From contig NC_134367.1 of NCBI RefSeq assembly GCF_035582795.1, positions 41,877,062-41,941,061 of the forward strand: a stretch of DNA of 64,000 bases. Reading direction: 5' to 3'. Position numbers and translations under genes: made by a program. Shown here one piece after another: positions 23,324 to 36,439 of this stretch; within the stretch, counting starts at the first letter, position 1; the number at the start of each line of letters is the position of its first letter. The notes beneath the pieces were generated by a model, which was given only the letters and a program-made list of their open reading frames with translations, did not search any database and was not told the origin of the DNA. The DNA is from Mycteria americana (taxonomy: Eukaryota; Chordata; Aves; Ciconiiformes; Ciconiidae).

Positions 23324-23652
23324 CACAGAATCACAGAATCATATAGGTTGGAAAAGACCTTTAAGATCATCGAGTCCAACTGTAAACCTAACACTACCAA
23401 GACCACCACTACACCATGTCCCTAAGCACCTCATCCAAACGTCTTTTAAATACCTCCAGGGATGGCGACTCCACCACTTCCCTGGGCAGCCTGTTCCAAT
23501 GCTTGATAACCCTTTCAGTGAAGTGAAATTTCCTAATATCCAGTCTAAACCTCCCCTGGCGCAACTTGAGGCCATTTCCTCTTGTCCTGTCACTTGTTAC
23601 CTGGGAGAACCATGTTGTGTGCTGCAGGCCATCTATTTGTGAACTCCTCATG
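23324..23652 (-). repeat. CR1 LINE 3' end
   Basis: It begins with CACAGAATCACAGAATCAT, the reverse complement of the CR1 3' tail, then GGTTGGAAAAGACCTTTAAGAT and the usual stretch up to the conserved CTCTTGTCCTGTCAC. The minus strand keeps an open CR1 ORF2 C-terminal frame of 80 codons containing [29 protein letters not shown] and a final LRDMV. The 5' part is missing, as usual for CR1. The open frame suggests a fairly young copy. Confidence 0.95.
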
Positions 23653-24149
23653 GTCTCTAACTCTCCCCAGCCAAGGAGGTGACGTCAGTGCTGCTGCCAT
23701 GGGTGGGCAGTGAGGCTTTGTGCCTGCTCGATGGGAAAGTTTGTGCATAGCATGGCACGGCTGCAGTGCCGGTGTGGCTCCCTGGGGACTCCAGCGGCCA
23801 TAGCGGATGGTTTGTAGTAAGTGAAGGAGCAGAAAGAGATGTCACAGCTGTTGTAGGAACTGAGATGTATATTTTGAGGATATCTATGAGTTACTCAAGG
23901 AAATTATTTCTTCTTCTCCTTCAAGGCAGATATGTGGATCCAAGGTGGGATATCTGAGATGTTTCTCATGCAAGCTGAATACCAATGCCATGGGGAGAGC
24001 TGCAGCTCTATCTGCTGATCTTCATCCGCACCGTTTATGCAACATTTGGAGGTTTGGAAAGTGCCTTTGGCACTCCAGAAAAATCACTTTGCTAAGGCTC
24101 ACCATATTAAACTCTAATGCAAACAGTAGTTCCCAATATCTGACCATAA

Positions 24150-24335
24150 GGTAATTCAGGCTGGAAGGGACCTCAGGAGTCCTCTGGTCCATCCTCCTGC
24201 AGGGTCAGCTACAGGGTCAGACCAGGTTACTCAGGGCCAATTCTGATCATCGGAAATGCAGCCTGGCTTGGATGACTGAGTGCCTTCAACCTCTTCCTGT
24301 CATACAGGATTCTCCCTGTCAGAGAGTTTAAATGC
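24150..24335 (-). repeat. Old CR1 fragment
   Basis: GGCTGGAAGGGACCTCAGGAG, then CAGGGTCAG...CAGACCAGGTTACTCAGGGCC match the reverse complement of the CR1 3' region. The terminal tail repeat is lost, so this copy is old and degraded. Confidence 0.8.
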
Positions 24336-27300
24336 AGCTCCAGAATGCTAACGGTTTGGGAAAGCTTTGACATCAATCTGTCCCTGTTTTCTGCACGTTG
24401 AGTTAAAAGGTCTTAAAGGTACACAATGTTTAAGAATGAGCAGGAGGGATTAAAAAATCACAGTGGATCTTGTGTAAAGTGTTTTAATTCTGCAGTTGCC
24501 ATCTAAAAACAAATGTATATTTAGCCTAGTGTCCCTTGAGAGGATTTGTCCCAGACTGGTGGGAAAGCATATCCTTATGTTACACATAGGCAGCCAAGCA
24601 CATACGCTGTACTCGTAACTGAACTGAATGTTTATACAGATTTAAATTGTAAAAATTTGAACAGATGAGAAAAACAAGATGATCCATACTGGATAATTAA
24701 TTTGTTATATTGTTCTACAAACAGGATGCTCAGCAGGCTTAAGATAACTCGTTCTGCTCACCAGGTGGCAAATAGTAGTTTTGCATTAGCTGTCCATAAA
24801 ATCAAGTAAATACATGCTGGTACCATAAGTTTCACAACCATGTTACTCAACAAGCAGAGCTCAGTAAAGTACCTGACCTGTCCGTATATTGTGTCTCACA
24901 GTATAAAATTTTATCCAAGTTTAATTTTCCTTTATACTTTTGGAAGGATTTATCTGTTCTTTGTTTAAGGAAAGTTCTGGAAAAGGCCAGATACCATAGT
25001 GAAAATAGGTGGAATTTACAAAATAGCTGGTGAGGAGAGTGAGGACACTTGATGTTATAGGAATAACGCAATTTAGAGATTTTCCCATTGAAATCAGCAG
25101 TAGTGCTAACAGATGGTGTATACCTTAAAGCAACTGTAAGAGGAGAGTGGAAAAATCTGACAATTACTTATGTCTGTGGTGCTGACTGAAAGCACTGGAA
25201 TGTATTTTTTTCTTTGGAGAATGAAGTAATTTCTTCTTAAGTATCTATTAAAAGTAAAAAGTGATACTGTAGAATCAATACCCAGCCCGACTCCAGAAAA
25301 GACATTGCTAGAGTTGGAAATTTAATTTTGCTCTTTCGAGTCACTCAAACCTTGGACTTTCTGCCAGTCTGCAAAGTAATCACGCTAGAGAGTCTTATGA
25401 TAGAGGCACCTGCTGCGAGGGAACCCAGATTAATATTACTGGCACATATTGAGTAGGCGACAGAACAGCCAACACATACTAATGATGCCTGGGCTGCGAA
25501 GTCAGCTGGCAGCCTCGAGACTCCCCATTGTCAGTCCCCTGCGCTCCGCAGTCGCCGCAGCTTCCCAGTACCAGCACAGGCACTCCTTGCCAGAGCAACT
25601 TTAGCCTCTCTTTTTTTATTTATTTATTCCAAAGTAGGTCACTCCCGTGCCATCTGTTGACACGTAAAAGCCACAGAAGTTTCCAGATTCCCTATAGTAT
25701 CCTGCAGTTTAACATATATTTTTAATACCCCTCTTGCTCTACCTAGCTGTTGTACGTAGTGAGACTACTTCATCACAAGAGCTCATTCCATCAGGTAATG
25801 TTTTTACCAACTGAGTGCAGGTCTTGGAGTAATACGCTAGAGGTGAGGATAACTGAGTGGGGAGGGAGTGCGACAAGAAGGGCCTGATTTTTTTGCTGAT
25901 GGTGAATCCTGGCCAACACTGCTTTCAGCAAAGAGGTGCTCATGTCCCTCTTCTCCAGCAGCCTTGTTGAAAGCTTCGGGAAGCAACCAGTCCCAGATAG
26001 GTATATAGTGGGTCTTGTCAGGCTCCCGTTAAATTTGCTTCTCTTGTTCTCTAATGGTGAGCATGTGAAATAAAGAGCATTTCATGTCCACAGCTGTCTC
26101 TAACTTCCTTGCAAAGCACCCTCACCTCTCTCCCACGTGCCTGTTCAGTATGGATTACCCACACACTGCAAGGATGAGGTTTTTTTTTAAATAGTGCTCT
26201 CAATTTGAAGTGATGACATTCAAGTTATCCATGGACAGGTTCTGGAAAGGCATATCTCCACATGGGTGAGTAGGGGATGCATCACTGGCATCACACACAC
26301 ACGTCCTAACAAGTGCCTTTGGCACGTGATACAGCAAGCAGCATTGATAAGGGGAGGGGAGGCCACATGCATGTGATACAAAACACACATAAAACATACT
26401 ACAGAGCACACAAATATCTGTTGGTGCATGAAGATTCTGCATGAGAATGTAGGAGATGAACTTTTTAATTATAGGAACTAGGCCTGGCCACCTTGCTACT
26501 AACTGGATGCTGTTTGAAGTATACCCATCTTCCACCTGCTAACGTTAAGCCACCTCTGTCTCTTGTTTCATGAAAAGATTTGGGACAGTAGAAGGAGAGT
26601 CAGATCTCTATAAAGTGTAAATGCACAGACCAGATCTGAGATTTATAACAAACTGTTAAAATGTAATAAGGTTATGAAGTACCTGAACAAACTGCAACTC
26701 AGGGTCTCTATGATGTGCTTAAAAACAAAATAGCTTAACTCTAGGCAACGATGAACAGGCTGGGGTAACTAAAGATCAAGCTCTCTTGGACTAGAAACAA
26801 CTAGAACACATTACCTAAGTTTGCCAGATGTCATTGGGCAATGCATGACTTCACCTCGAGATCATTTTAACCATTAGTTGAAACCAAAATGGATTGGACT
26901 AGCTTGTTCAGTAATACAGTTTGACCACAACTGTTTGCAATTTCAGTACTTGTTCACAAGTCTCTGGATATCCTGGATGTCCTAGTTTCCTTGGATTTTA
27001 AAAATATAAAAACATACTTGTTTCATTTCACAATGATGACTGCACAAGCTCAAATGACCCTAAAACTCTAGCAAAGTTCTGCACGTGTGTTACATTGACC
27101 TGAAAAAATCCAACGGCACTCTTGTGAGTTATTCATGAATACAAGGTCAGCAAAGCTCATAGTAATGTAAAATAGAAACATGATTCTTTTTAATAGCCCT
27201 ACAGACAAATATATTTTTTCCTTTTCCACTTATCTGCCTATTTTTTCCAGAAAACTGATATAAACTCCAACAAATCTGCAAATTCACTATACCCATACAT

Positions 27301-28555
27301 CTCTTCTCGTCAGCAGTAAACCCAGGTGTATATGTGGTGAGTGCAAACATACTCTGTAAGTGTTTATTTAAGTTTGTGATATCACATAAATTAAATAAAG
27401 ACTACAAAAATCATTATGTGTTGTAATGGCTATTGCCAGCGTGATATTGCTTTGTATATTCCCACTGTGAATAGATAAAGTATGGTTTTGCAAATATTTA
27501 TCTTGAAATTAATATCTTAAGCAAATAATTGTTATTCATGAACACCCGTAAGGCTTGTTGTGTTCATATTTGCATGATCGGTACAAATCTGTTCAGTAAT
27601 AGGAGCAAAAATAATGACTCTTTTTAATGTAATTTCCCAAGGTATTGTGGAAAATGTCAACACTTAATACAAGTGTATTTACAATTATGCGATGTATCAT
27701 ACTTCAGATTTAAAAAAATTAGTAACAAAAAAGCTTTGGGGGTAAAGAGACTTGCAATTAGACACAGTAAGCTGCTGGTTTGCTGTCTCAATAGCTCCTC
27801 AGTACCACTAAATCCACAACAAAGTACTTAATAGTAATTTGTGATGCCTAACAGAAGTAATCCATTTAAGACTCCTGTGGATTGTAAATATACCATAATT
27901 TTGCTGTCTATCTGCAAAATAGTATACTCATATGAAACAAACTAGAGGCTTTCACATAATTTTTTATGAGATAAAAATCTCCATCTATATTTAAATTGAA
28001 ATTAAAAAAATAGAAAATTGAATATTGAATTGTTTGAGTTGAGGGGTCATCTTGTGTCTGTTTAACCCACAAATAGATACTGTCTATGAACAAAGACCTG
28101 TAATGCTTCAAAGAGTCAACAGATTAAAGATCTGTAAGAGCTGCAAAATACGTTTTTCCTCCAAGGGACTAAAAGAGCTGGGGCCTGACTGTGGTTCTGT
28201 TTAAATCGATAGCAGAATTAAACTTTAATTCTAACAACATAGGATGTCACTGTAAATAACCGGTGGCATATATACGTTAGTAAAGGGGCCTTTTAACATC
28301 AGGAAAGATCAGACTTCTTTTCATTAATTTGAAAAGTTCAGCACAGGCTAGATTTCATTTTTCACTTACATTTGCATTGTCATAAATATGAAAAATACTA
28401 TCAACCATTTTTAAAATTGACAGAGGAGAGCAGCAGGTAAATGTGCGGAGGTTTGTGTAACAGTTTTTTACTGTCTCTTTAGCTGTATAAAGATTTAACA
28501 GGGAAAACACTTGGTCTCATGAATATAGAGATGGATTAATTGTCTCTTTTACAGG

Positions 28556-28775
28556 TAGCGGGGGGAAGTTAATGATGACGTGCAGAGCGCCTGCAGTTTT
28601 TGACCATTATACGCCCGCCGTTTCCTGTGCTGTCCACAACACGAGTGGGCTGTGAGCCAGCCGGCGAATGAACGTACAGCGGGAAAGCCAGCAGAAACGG
28701 TTGGTGTGCACGCTCCTGTCCTTCCTGAGGCAGCTCGTTGCTCCGGCTGTAGGATCTGGCAGCAATAGACACTTA
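28556..28775. other. Orphan CpG-rich patch
   Basis: About 220 bp of GC- and CpG-richer sequence (CGCCCGCCG, CCGGCGAATGAACG, CTCCGGCTG) in AT-rich DNA, about 6.5 kb upstream, in minus-strand terms, of the SRSF12 remnant. Frames of 67 and 78 codons on the minus strand reflect composition. It could be an eroded SRSF12 promoter, but no exon-1 peptide is convincing. Confidence 0.3.
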
Positions 28776-29722
28776 AGATTCGCATCTTCTCATCACTTTT
28801 TCCTTCCCCTCCGTTTGTGTTTCTAGACCAGTTAGTAAGTCATGCTATGAAATGAATCGCTGAATTTACCTGACTTGAAATGAGCAAAATCTGCCTTTCA
28901 GAGGGAGAAAGGAGCTAGACATCTAAGACACGATCAAATAACAAAGTCCCTAATATAACAAATAAAGGCTCATAGTGTCAGTAATGGAGCTGTTTTAGCA
29001 TCAAGTGTCTTGAGGGGACATCTCTGTGATCAGGCCATCTTCATGACAAATCTTTGCAAGCTGGGGTAGCAGTATGACGGTAATGATGCCGCTACTACAG
29101 AAATGATACAAACGTAACATTTGACCTATAGTGTAATGTGAAATACATGACCATGTTATAGGTTAAAACAGATATGTAAATTTAATGTGTAAGAAATAAA
29201 AGGGCATAGCTGAGACAATAATTTTTTATTGGAGGAGTGGGAGGGGTTCAAGGCATTTTTCTCCAGGGTAAGATCTATCATGTTTGATACTTTTCTTGCT
29301 GTTACAAAACTAAAGAAGTTTGAACATAGAAGAGAGAGCAAGTAGTCAGTAAGTGTTGTGTGTTAAGAGTATTGGATATCAGTAACACCAGAGATTTAAC
29401 TCTCTGTTTACATTCTGCTGTGCAAACTTCAAGGAGCCCCATAATAGCTGATAAGTTTTATGTAACTCTTCAGAGAGCCAAACCAAAGAAAGAAATGCAA
29501 GTTTATCTAGCCCTGCCTTTTAAACAGCTACCTGCCCTAATTGGCAATACTTAACTCAGGCAATTTTTGAACTTTTCTTGAAGTTAACCAATGTTTCTTG
29601 CTAAAAAGTCACACCCTGGATGGAAAAAGAAAACAGCAAAAATAAAGAATACAACTAAGCCCTCGCTGCATTCTTGCAGCTTTCAGAGTGCAAATGAAAA
29701 TCTGCAGCAGATACAAGAGCAC

Positions 29723-29787
29723 TGTTTTGTTAAACCAGTCTAAAGCCAGCAAAGCTTATGTTTTGTTAAACCAGCTTAAAGCCAGCC
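29723..29787 (+). repeat. 36-bp tandem duplication
   Basis: TGTTTTGTTAAACCAG followed by (TC or CT)TAAAGCCAGC occurs twice with a period of 36 bp (starts 29723 and 29759), the copies differing at few positions. A short local duplication with no evident function. Confidence 0.8.
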
Positions 29788-30440
29788 TCTGTGGCTAATG
29801 GTGCATGAAAGTGATTGTTTTGAAAATAACTGGGTCGGTTTAAAATATTACTGCCTCTCTCCCAGAGGATACCACCCACACAGCGGAGTCAGCAGACTGA
29901 AAACACAGGTAATTCTAAGCTGCTTCAGGATAAAGTCCAGTGTTTAAAGTATAAAATGCCAAAGGGGGTGGGGGCAGCTTGACTTAAGCTCTTGGACTTT
30001 GCAGTGGAACAGCTCAGAGCAGCGAAACAGCTTGTGTCTCGTTCTGCCACCAGAGCTGGGGCAGGCATCTTTGGCAGGTACAAAGAGCTGGGGGCACTGG
30101 CGTCTCAAATAGCCACAGCTGCCTTCTCAGTGGATGCATCTGAGCTCTAAAAGCACGGCTTTTACCTTGCCCTTTTGGGTACAGGTTCACAGCACGTGGA
30201 CAAATGGTGAGGTCTTAACCACTAAGTCAAATAGCTAATACACAGGTGACTGGGAAAGGAAGAAGAAAAAGGCCCTGAGGAATAAACATGCTGTGTGAGG
30301 AATTTCAGATTTAATTCCAAGTCTTGTACATCGTGTAACCAAATCTGAGGGGAACATCAGGCTCATGTTTTCTGACTCAGTCTGCTCTGAACAAAGAAAT
30401 TTTGACCCCACTATGATTAACTCTTAAGTGGTGGAAACAA

Positions 30441-30465
30441 TGTGTCTATAGGGACTATAGACACA
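30441..30465 (+). repeat. Perfect 11-bp inverted repeat, 3-nt loop
   Basis: TGTGTCTATAG (30441-30451), loop GGA, CTATAGACACA (30455-30465). The arms are exact reverse complements. A further CTATAG copy follows at about 30472. No gene or known element flanks it. Confidence 0.85.
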
Positions 30466-31874
30466 TAAAGACTATAGAATACTTTCCTGAATCCACCTAT
30501 GCTGCATTTCTTTTCCCTTGATAAGCAATGTCTAAGATGTAGTGGCATCCTTGATCCATTAATGGTTAAAGAAGACAATATGCTTCAGTGACTTTGGCCA
30601 TTTCTCTTTTTGAGATCTTTAAAATTCTTCTGCTCTATGGTGATACTGATATTGTGATCCAACCAAAGAAGCTCTTACGATGCTTTCTTTTTAAATATAC
30701 AATCCACTTTTGTAGCATTGAATGTCTTGATACGTACTTCCTACTATAAAGCTATTTGTAAACCAGACTGGAATGTTATTCTAGGCAAGTCAGTGTATAG
30801 CTCCTACACACAGCATCAGCCTACTTTTGTTTTTAATACTCACTGTGCTATTGTTTCTAAAGCTTTGGCTTTTGGCTTGAAATCCAGGCCACCCTGAGTT
30901 TAACAGCGAAACTTTCACTGAGTTCAGTCTGATCTGGATTTCAACCTAAATGCCTGATGTTGCTAATGTGGCATGTGGTAAACTTGATCATCAAGTTTTT
31001 TATGGCCACAACAGATGTTCCTTCTTTTAGACCAATGGAAAGCTACCGAACCTCATCCACCCTCTAAAACAAAAATACAAGCATTTGTTTACAGCTTGAT
31101 TCCAGGAATATGAATCAAATTAGCAGCTGCAAAGTTTGTTCTTGTTTACTTACAAATAAATATATGCACAATTCTTGCTTTTCCCAAAGAACCGTGATGA
31201 TGTCTGGATTGTATTTCCTCTGTTAGTATTTTTAACTGCCTAATGCCGCATTATTTGTTTATCACAACAGAAATATCAGCATAGTATTTTTGACCTGGTT
31301 TTTAAAAAATGCATTAATTTTTTTTATTATGTCTAGTAGACCACAACAACATGGTTTGGATGTATGTTTTGTATTTTGTAGATTCACAATTTAGATTGAC
31401 TATAATACAACATTGTCATGATCATAACCTAAGGCACATCTTATAGAAAATGAAACAAGTGAATATAAATGTTTTCTTCCTACTGGGTCATTCAATGAAT
31501 TTTCAAATGTGCATAGAACATGGAAAGACTGGTGCCTCCTCCTAAAATAGGAGACAAAATGTGATGGTGTAACAACTGGGAACTGAAGCTTTCTAATATA
31601 AGGAGCAAAAAAATTATTGCTTGTTTTGATAGGTACCATCACATCTCTGCTGTAAATATCCAATAGTTCTGCCACACAAACAATTACCACATGCTGAGGA
31701 GGAGGTAGAATAGGAACAAGACTAGGACAGCAAGGGCTTTGTATAAAAGGAATAGAGACTTCATTTAGCATGTATCCACTGCTTATGAATAAAAATACAC
31801 CTTTTCTTTTGTCTTTCCTAAATTGATCTGATTTCAGGAGTCGTAACACTGTTTTTATTGCAACAGGAAGAAAG

Positions 31875-32530
31875 TTCTTGTGGCCTTGCTTTGCCAAGAA
31901 GACATGGGGGTCCTGATGGACACCAAGCTGAGCATGAGGCAGCAATGTGCACCTGCGGCAAAGAAAGCCAACGGCCACCTGGGCTGCGGTAGGAAGAGCG
32001 TTGCCAGCAGGTCGAGGGAGGTGGCCCTTCCTCTCTACTCAGCACCGGTGAGACCGCAGCTGGAGTGCTGGGCCCAGGTCTGGGCTCCCCAGTACAGGCG
32101 AAATATGGAGGTACTGGAATGAGTCCAGCGCAGGGCCATGAAAATGACTGAGGGACTGGAGCGTCTGTCATATGAGGAGAGGCTGAGAGAGCTGAGACTG
32201 TTCAGCGTGGAGAAGAGAAGGCTCAGGAGGCTTTTAGCGACGTGCTTAAATACCTGAAGAGACAAACTTTTCTCAGTGGTGTCCAGTGACAGGACGAGAG
32301 GCAATGGGCACAAATTAAAACCCAAGAAATTCAATCTGAACACAGGAAAACACTTTTTTACTGTGAGGGTGGTCAAACACTTGCACAGGTTGCCCAGAGA
32401 GGTTGTGGAGTCTCCATCCTTGGAGATACTCAGAAGCCAACTGGGCAGCCTGCTCCAGCCGACCCTTGCAGTGATGGACTGGATGATGTTGAGGTGCCTC
32501 CCAACCTCAACCTTCTGTGCCTCTGGGCAC
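31875..32530 (+). repeat. CR1 LINE 3' fragment
   Basis: Plus-strand CR1: GACATGGGGGTCCTGATGGAC, AAGAAAGCCAACGGCC, the stretch encoding RPQLEYCVQxWAPQY-like residues (here RPQLECWAQVWAPQY), GAGAGGCTGAGAGAGCTG, and the 3' part with [12 protein letters not shown]. The tail near 32530 is degraded (CCTCAACCTTCTGTGCCTCT). The 656-bp copy is broken by several changes and so is moderately old. Confidence 0.95.
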
Positions 32531-35500
32531 ATTCTGCCGTCTGTAAATGATCTGTAGATGTGATTTGTAGATCACCTCATGAAAGTCTGTGGCATACACG
32601 AAGGCCATTGAGACTCCCCATGCTGCTAGGACATAGACCATAGCTTATTATCTAGGAAATGCTGCTGATGAGGAAATCCACAAAAGGCCATGCATTTTCT
32701 TTGTAAAAGAAGGAAAAGGAGTAAGTAAAGATTACATAGTGATTTTTCCTCATCTACATGAGATAAATTGAAGCACATTCCTCCTTTTGCCTGCTCTATC
32801 CTATAATGAATATCTCATATTTTTGCAAGAGGAAAGAGAGATTCCACATCTCAAAGGGTCATGGCAAAATATTAGCATTCCCAACATGGACACCTGCTGA
32901 ACGTGTTGTATTTTATAGATTCAGCATTCGTTAAAGTCTAACACATTTATTCACTCTAAAATATTGTAGTTCAGAAAAATCAGTTAGATACAGATGGAAA
33001 ATTGGGACCTAGCACATATAGACACATAATACTAATGATAGAAAATTATGTTGTACATGGAGTGTGTAAATTATCTGGGATTGTGAAGTGGAAGATACCA
33101 AAATAACATCCCCATTATCATGTTAACTGATGTTAGCACTAATTGTGATATATATTATCAGTTTTCAAACATGCAAGTTGGAACTGTCAAGCTGGCATAA
33201 ACCCTGTAATGCTTAATTTTTCAAAATTATTGGCTATCTACTGATGCATGCTTCACAAGCCCTCATGGCAGACAAAGAGGATTTTAAGCATATCCTAAAG
33301 GTTAATTTCAAATAATTAAGACTGCGGTCACATAAGTAAGTCAACCCTGTGATTTTCTGAGATGTCTCAGTTGGGGGAGGGGGGGGAGAAAAAAAGCAGG
33401 CTGTGAGCAGATAACCTAATCCCTAAAAATAATTTAGCTGCTCCCCATGAGTGGTAAATTTTCCCTGGGTGAGCCAGAGCTAAGTCTGTCTCGCTTTCCA
33501 ATGCCTGCATTCCGGTGCACTCCCTGCTCCTTCTTCAGCCCTTCAAACGAGCAGCTGGTTTGTTTGGAGGCAGCTGCCACAGCGCAATTTTCTCCGTGGC
33601 CAAGCCTCGCCATTCCTGTGCCCATTAGCTCAGGCTCAGCTGTGGCTCTGAGACTCCACATCCTCAGCTGTAATGCCAAAGCAGCCTAAGCCAGTCCTAG
33701 ACTAGAACCAGTCAGTGCGCTGGCCACTTTGGCTTTGCCCTTCGTGTCACAGTCACCCTGGCCGTGCGTTGGCACGTCCTCTGCAGCGTGTTGTGCTGAC
33801 TGCTCTCATCGGACCCCATGCAGAGCCATTTCAGTGGTCTGGCAGAAAACTAACTCAGCCACAAAGCCCCTCATTTTCAATTCTCAAATCACAGGCTGCA
33901 TCATTCTCTGCATCAGATGCAGATGGAGTAGAGACTGCGCAAAAAGTATAGGAGAGGTAGGAGCAAGAAGGAAAAGTACAAGAGCAGACTTTGAAAGCTG
34001 TAAAGAAAATAGGGTTTAGGGAGACTGGGGCAGGAAACAAGCGGAGAGGTGACCTGGGCTGGCTGGGCAACAAACTGGGATTGTCTTCAGCAGAGACTGA
34101 AAGAGCTGGGAAGGAGAGACTGGTGCGTGGTGGAGGTAGGGAATACAGCTAGGAGGAGGGAGCAGGACAGGAGAATTAGGATCCATTCACTGAGGAGAAT
34201 GGGACTGCAAACACTGATTTGGAGCCTGGAGGGGCAAAGTACTACTTTTTGGGTGATGCTGAGGAGCGAAGACTAGAACTGGCTGGATGTGGTAAGTGGG
34301 GCTGTAACGAGCACCCAGAGATGCTCGTTACATCTCTGTAAGGGGCAAAGACAGACTGGAGGGGCATTAGTGGAAGGAGGCGATGGCTGGGGAAGGAGGG
34401 GAGAAAGAATTTGTGCTCTGCGGTGGATATTCCTCTTCTGCACCGAAATGGAGCCCAAGAGTCCCCATCTGACTGTCACCTTTTCCCCAGTGTCAGCAAA
34501 TATCTATGAAACCTAATGCAGGGCTACGCCCATGGTACTCCTCCTCAGAAATCCATGACCTGCGATGCTGATCTTGGTTTGTTAGAGCAAATGAGGGAGG
34601 TCTACGCAGTAGATTTAATCCTCCTGAAGAATCATGTGCAAGCCACTTAAATGTCATGTCATCGAATGTTTATTTTTCCAGTTTACAGATTTTAAAACTA
34701 CTGCAAGCACCCACCTTTGGGTGCAAAACTACTGACCAGGCATATAAAGCTATACAGTGTACAGGATGAATCTCTGCTAAAGGTACAGCAGGCTGAGCAA
34801 GACCCCGTGTTTTTGTTGAAGAAATATGAAACTATACATGGAACAGTAGTGCCTCAGAGAACCAGGTACTTAGGAAGAAAAAACGTGTGGGGTTTCCCCC
34901 CCCCCACTAAAACTTAAAATGGGAGTCAGGCCTTTCCATGAGTGCAAAAGTGGTTGAGTTTGATGGATGCCTAGAGTGGTTGTTCCTAAAGCATGCTGGC
35001 ACTACCTTCAGGAACACCCTGACGGCTCCAAAAGGTTTCCAGTCCTAGAAATCCCTTGGCAAACAGACCTGAATTACATGACCCCTTTGCTGAGTATGTG
35101 CCCCCTCAGCTGCTGACAAATACTAACTGCATGTATCCATAGGGTAGTTGGAAGTTCAGCACATATTTTTGGGTGGTGGGCTTTATTCCACTTCGAAGGA
35201 TTTGGGGGTGGAGGGAAAGAACTGACCACAACCATGATACTTGCCAGAGTGGCTTACAAGAGTAAAAAAATCTCGTGACAAATATAAGGCATGGGAGCCT
35301 GAACTCTGCTTGGCGTGACCGAGAGTCATGTAGGGTTTGGCTGTCACTAGGAAAAGAACCTCCTCGTCTTCTGTGGAGAAGGCAAACAGTACACCAAAGC
35401 ACCTCTCCAGGTGACAGAAGAGTTGCGGAGAAAGGGCATAGTTGATAAACCATGATTAAAATGAACAAAAAGTGAATTTCTGGTCATTCAATGAATACAG

Positions 35501-36439
35501 GAAAAACACCAGAATTTGTCATTTTGTTTCTGTTGACTTCATCTTTCGTCAGGTGTAGGTTGGTTAGATAGGCAAGGTCCCTGCTGCCTGGCCACAGTCC
35601 CTGCTATCTGGCTTATATCTAATATTAACTCCCAATGAGCACCTCACGCCCATTCGAGCTACTGATAAACCATCATTAGTGATATGTGCACATGGGATTT
35701 TAAACAAATGCCATGTTGCACAACAACTTCAGAAAAAAAAAAACCCAAACCCATGCATCTGATCATCAGGATTTCATTATGAAAGTCAGCAAAGCCACAG
35801 ACGATTACTGCTTGGACTTTTGTGGGCAGCACTATGTGCCCACATGCCATGCGGCATACAGACGGCAAGTCCAAGGCCTCCCAGGAGCGTTGAACTTTCT
35901 GCACTTGGCCTGCGCAGAGGCTTAGCCCACGTGCTCTGCGTACAGTGCTGTGGATGGCATCAGCTTTACCGTGCATAAACAAAGCACCCGTGCTGCCCGT
36001 TGCTGTGGGTTCGGGTACGTGACGGGGCATTGCACGTGCCCCACAGGCGCAGGAGGAGGACAGGCCGCAGGCGGTGGAGGTGACATAGCTGTGGTGGGGA
36101 ACGTTTGGAGCTACCGCCGCCCGGCCAGCTACGCTGCGCAGCGGCTCTCGCCGGCCTGGGGTTCAGAAATACCAGAGAAACATAAAGGAGAAAACAAAAT
36201 CCAGGCAGACAGGACTTCTAGTTGAAAAAATAAAGGAGATGTTGGAGGAAATAGGGTGTTAATTTCCAAGCCCTGCGGAGTGACGGCAGATCTTGCACTT
36301 GCATGTAACCTCTGGGAAATGGCGCACAGAGAGCAGCCGGAGACTGAAATTAGCTCGTTTTGATGGCAAATACACGCGTGACCAAGGCGCGTGTTAAGGC
36401 AGCAGCCCAACACAGCGGTGAGAAGCACGAAGGCGCACC

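Larger units (their letters stand above)
22120..36430. other. Intergenic DNA upstream of PM20D2
   Basis: About 14 kb that should hold the upstream exons of SRSF12 if the gene were intact. I see CR1 copies, a CpG-rich patch near 28.6 kb and small duplications, but no RNA-recognition-motif exon (no RNP1-like GFAYVQF or RNP2-like LFIRN peptide on the minus strand). A weak YGxI-containing frame at about 23.10-23.15 kb was not convincing. Confidence 0.5.

Noticed and set aside
35659-36030. 123-codon minus-strand frame upstream of PM20D2
   Set aside because: No family resemblance or splice context, and no sign that it is SRSF12 exon 1.
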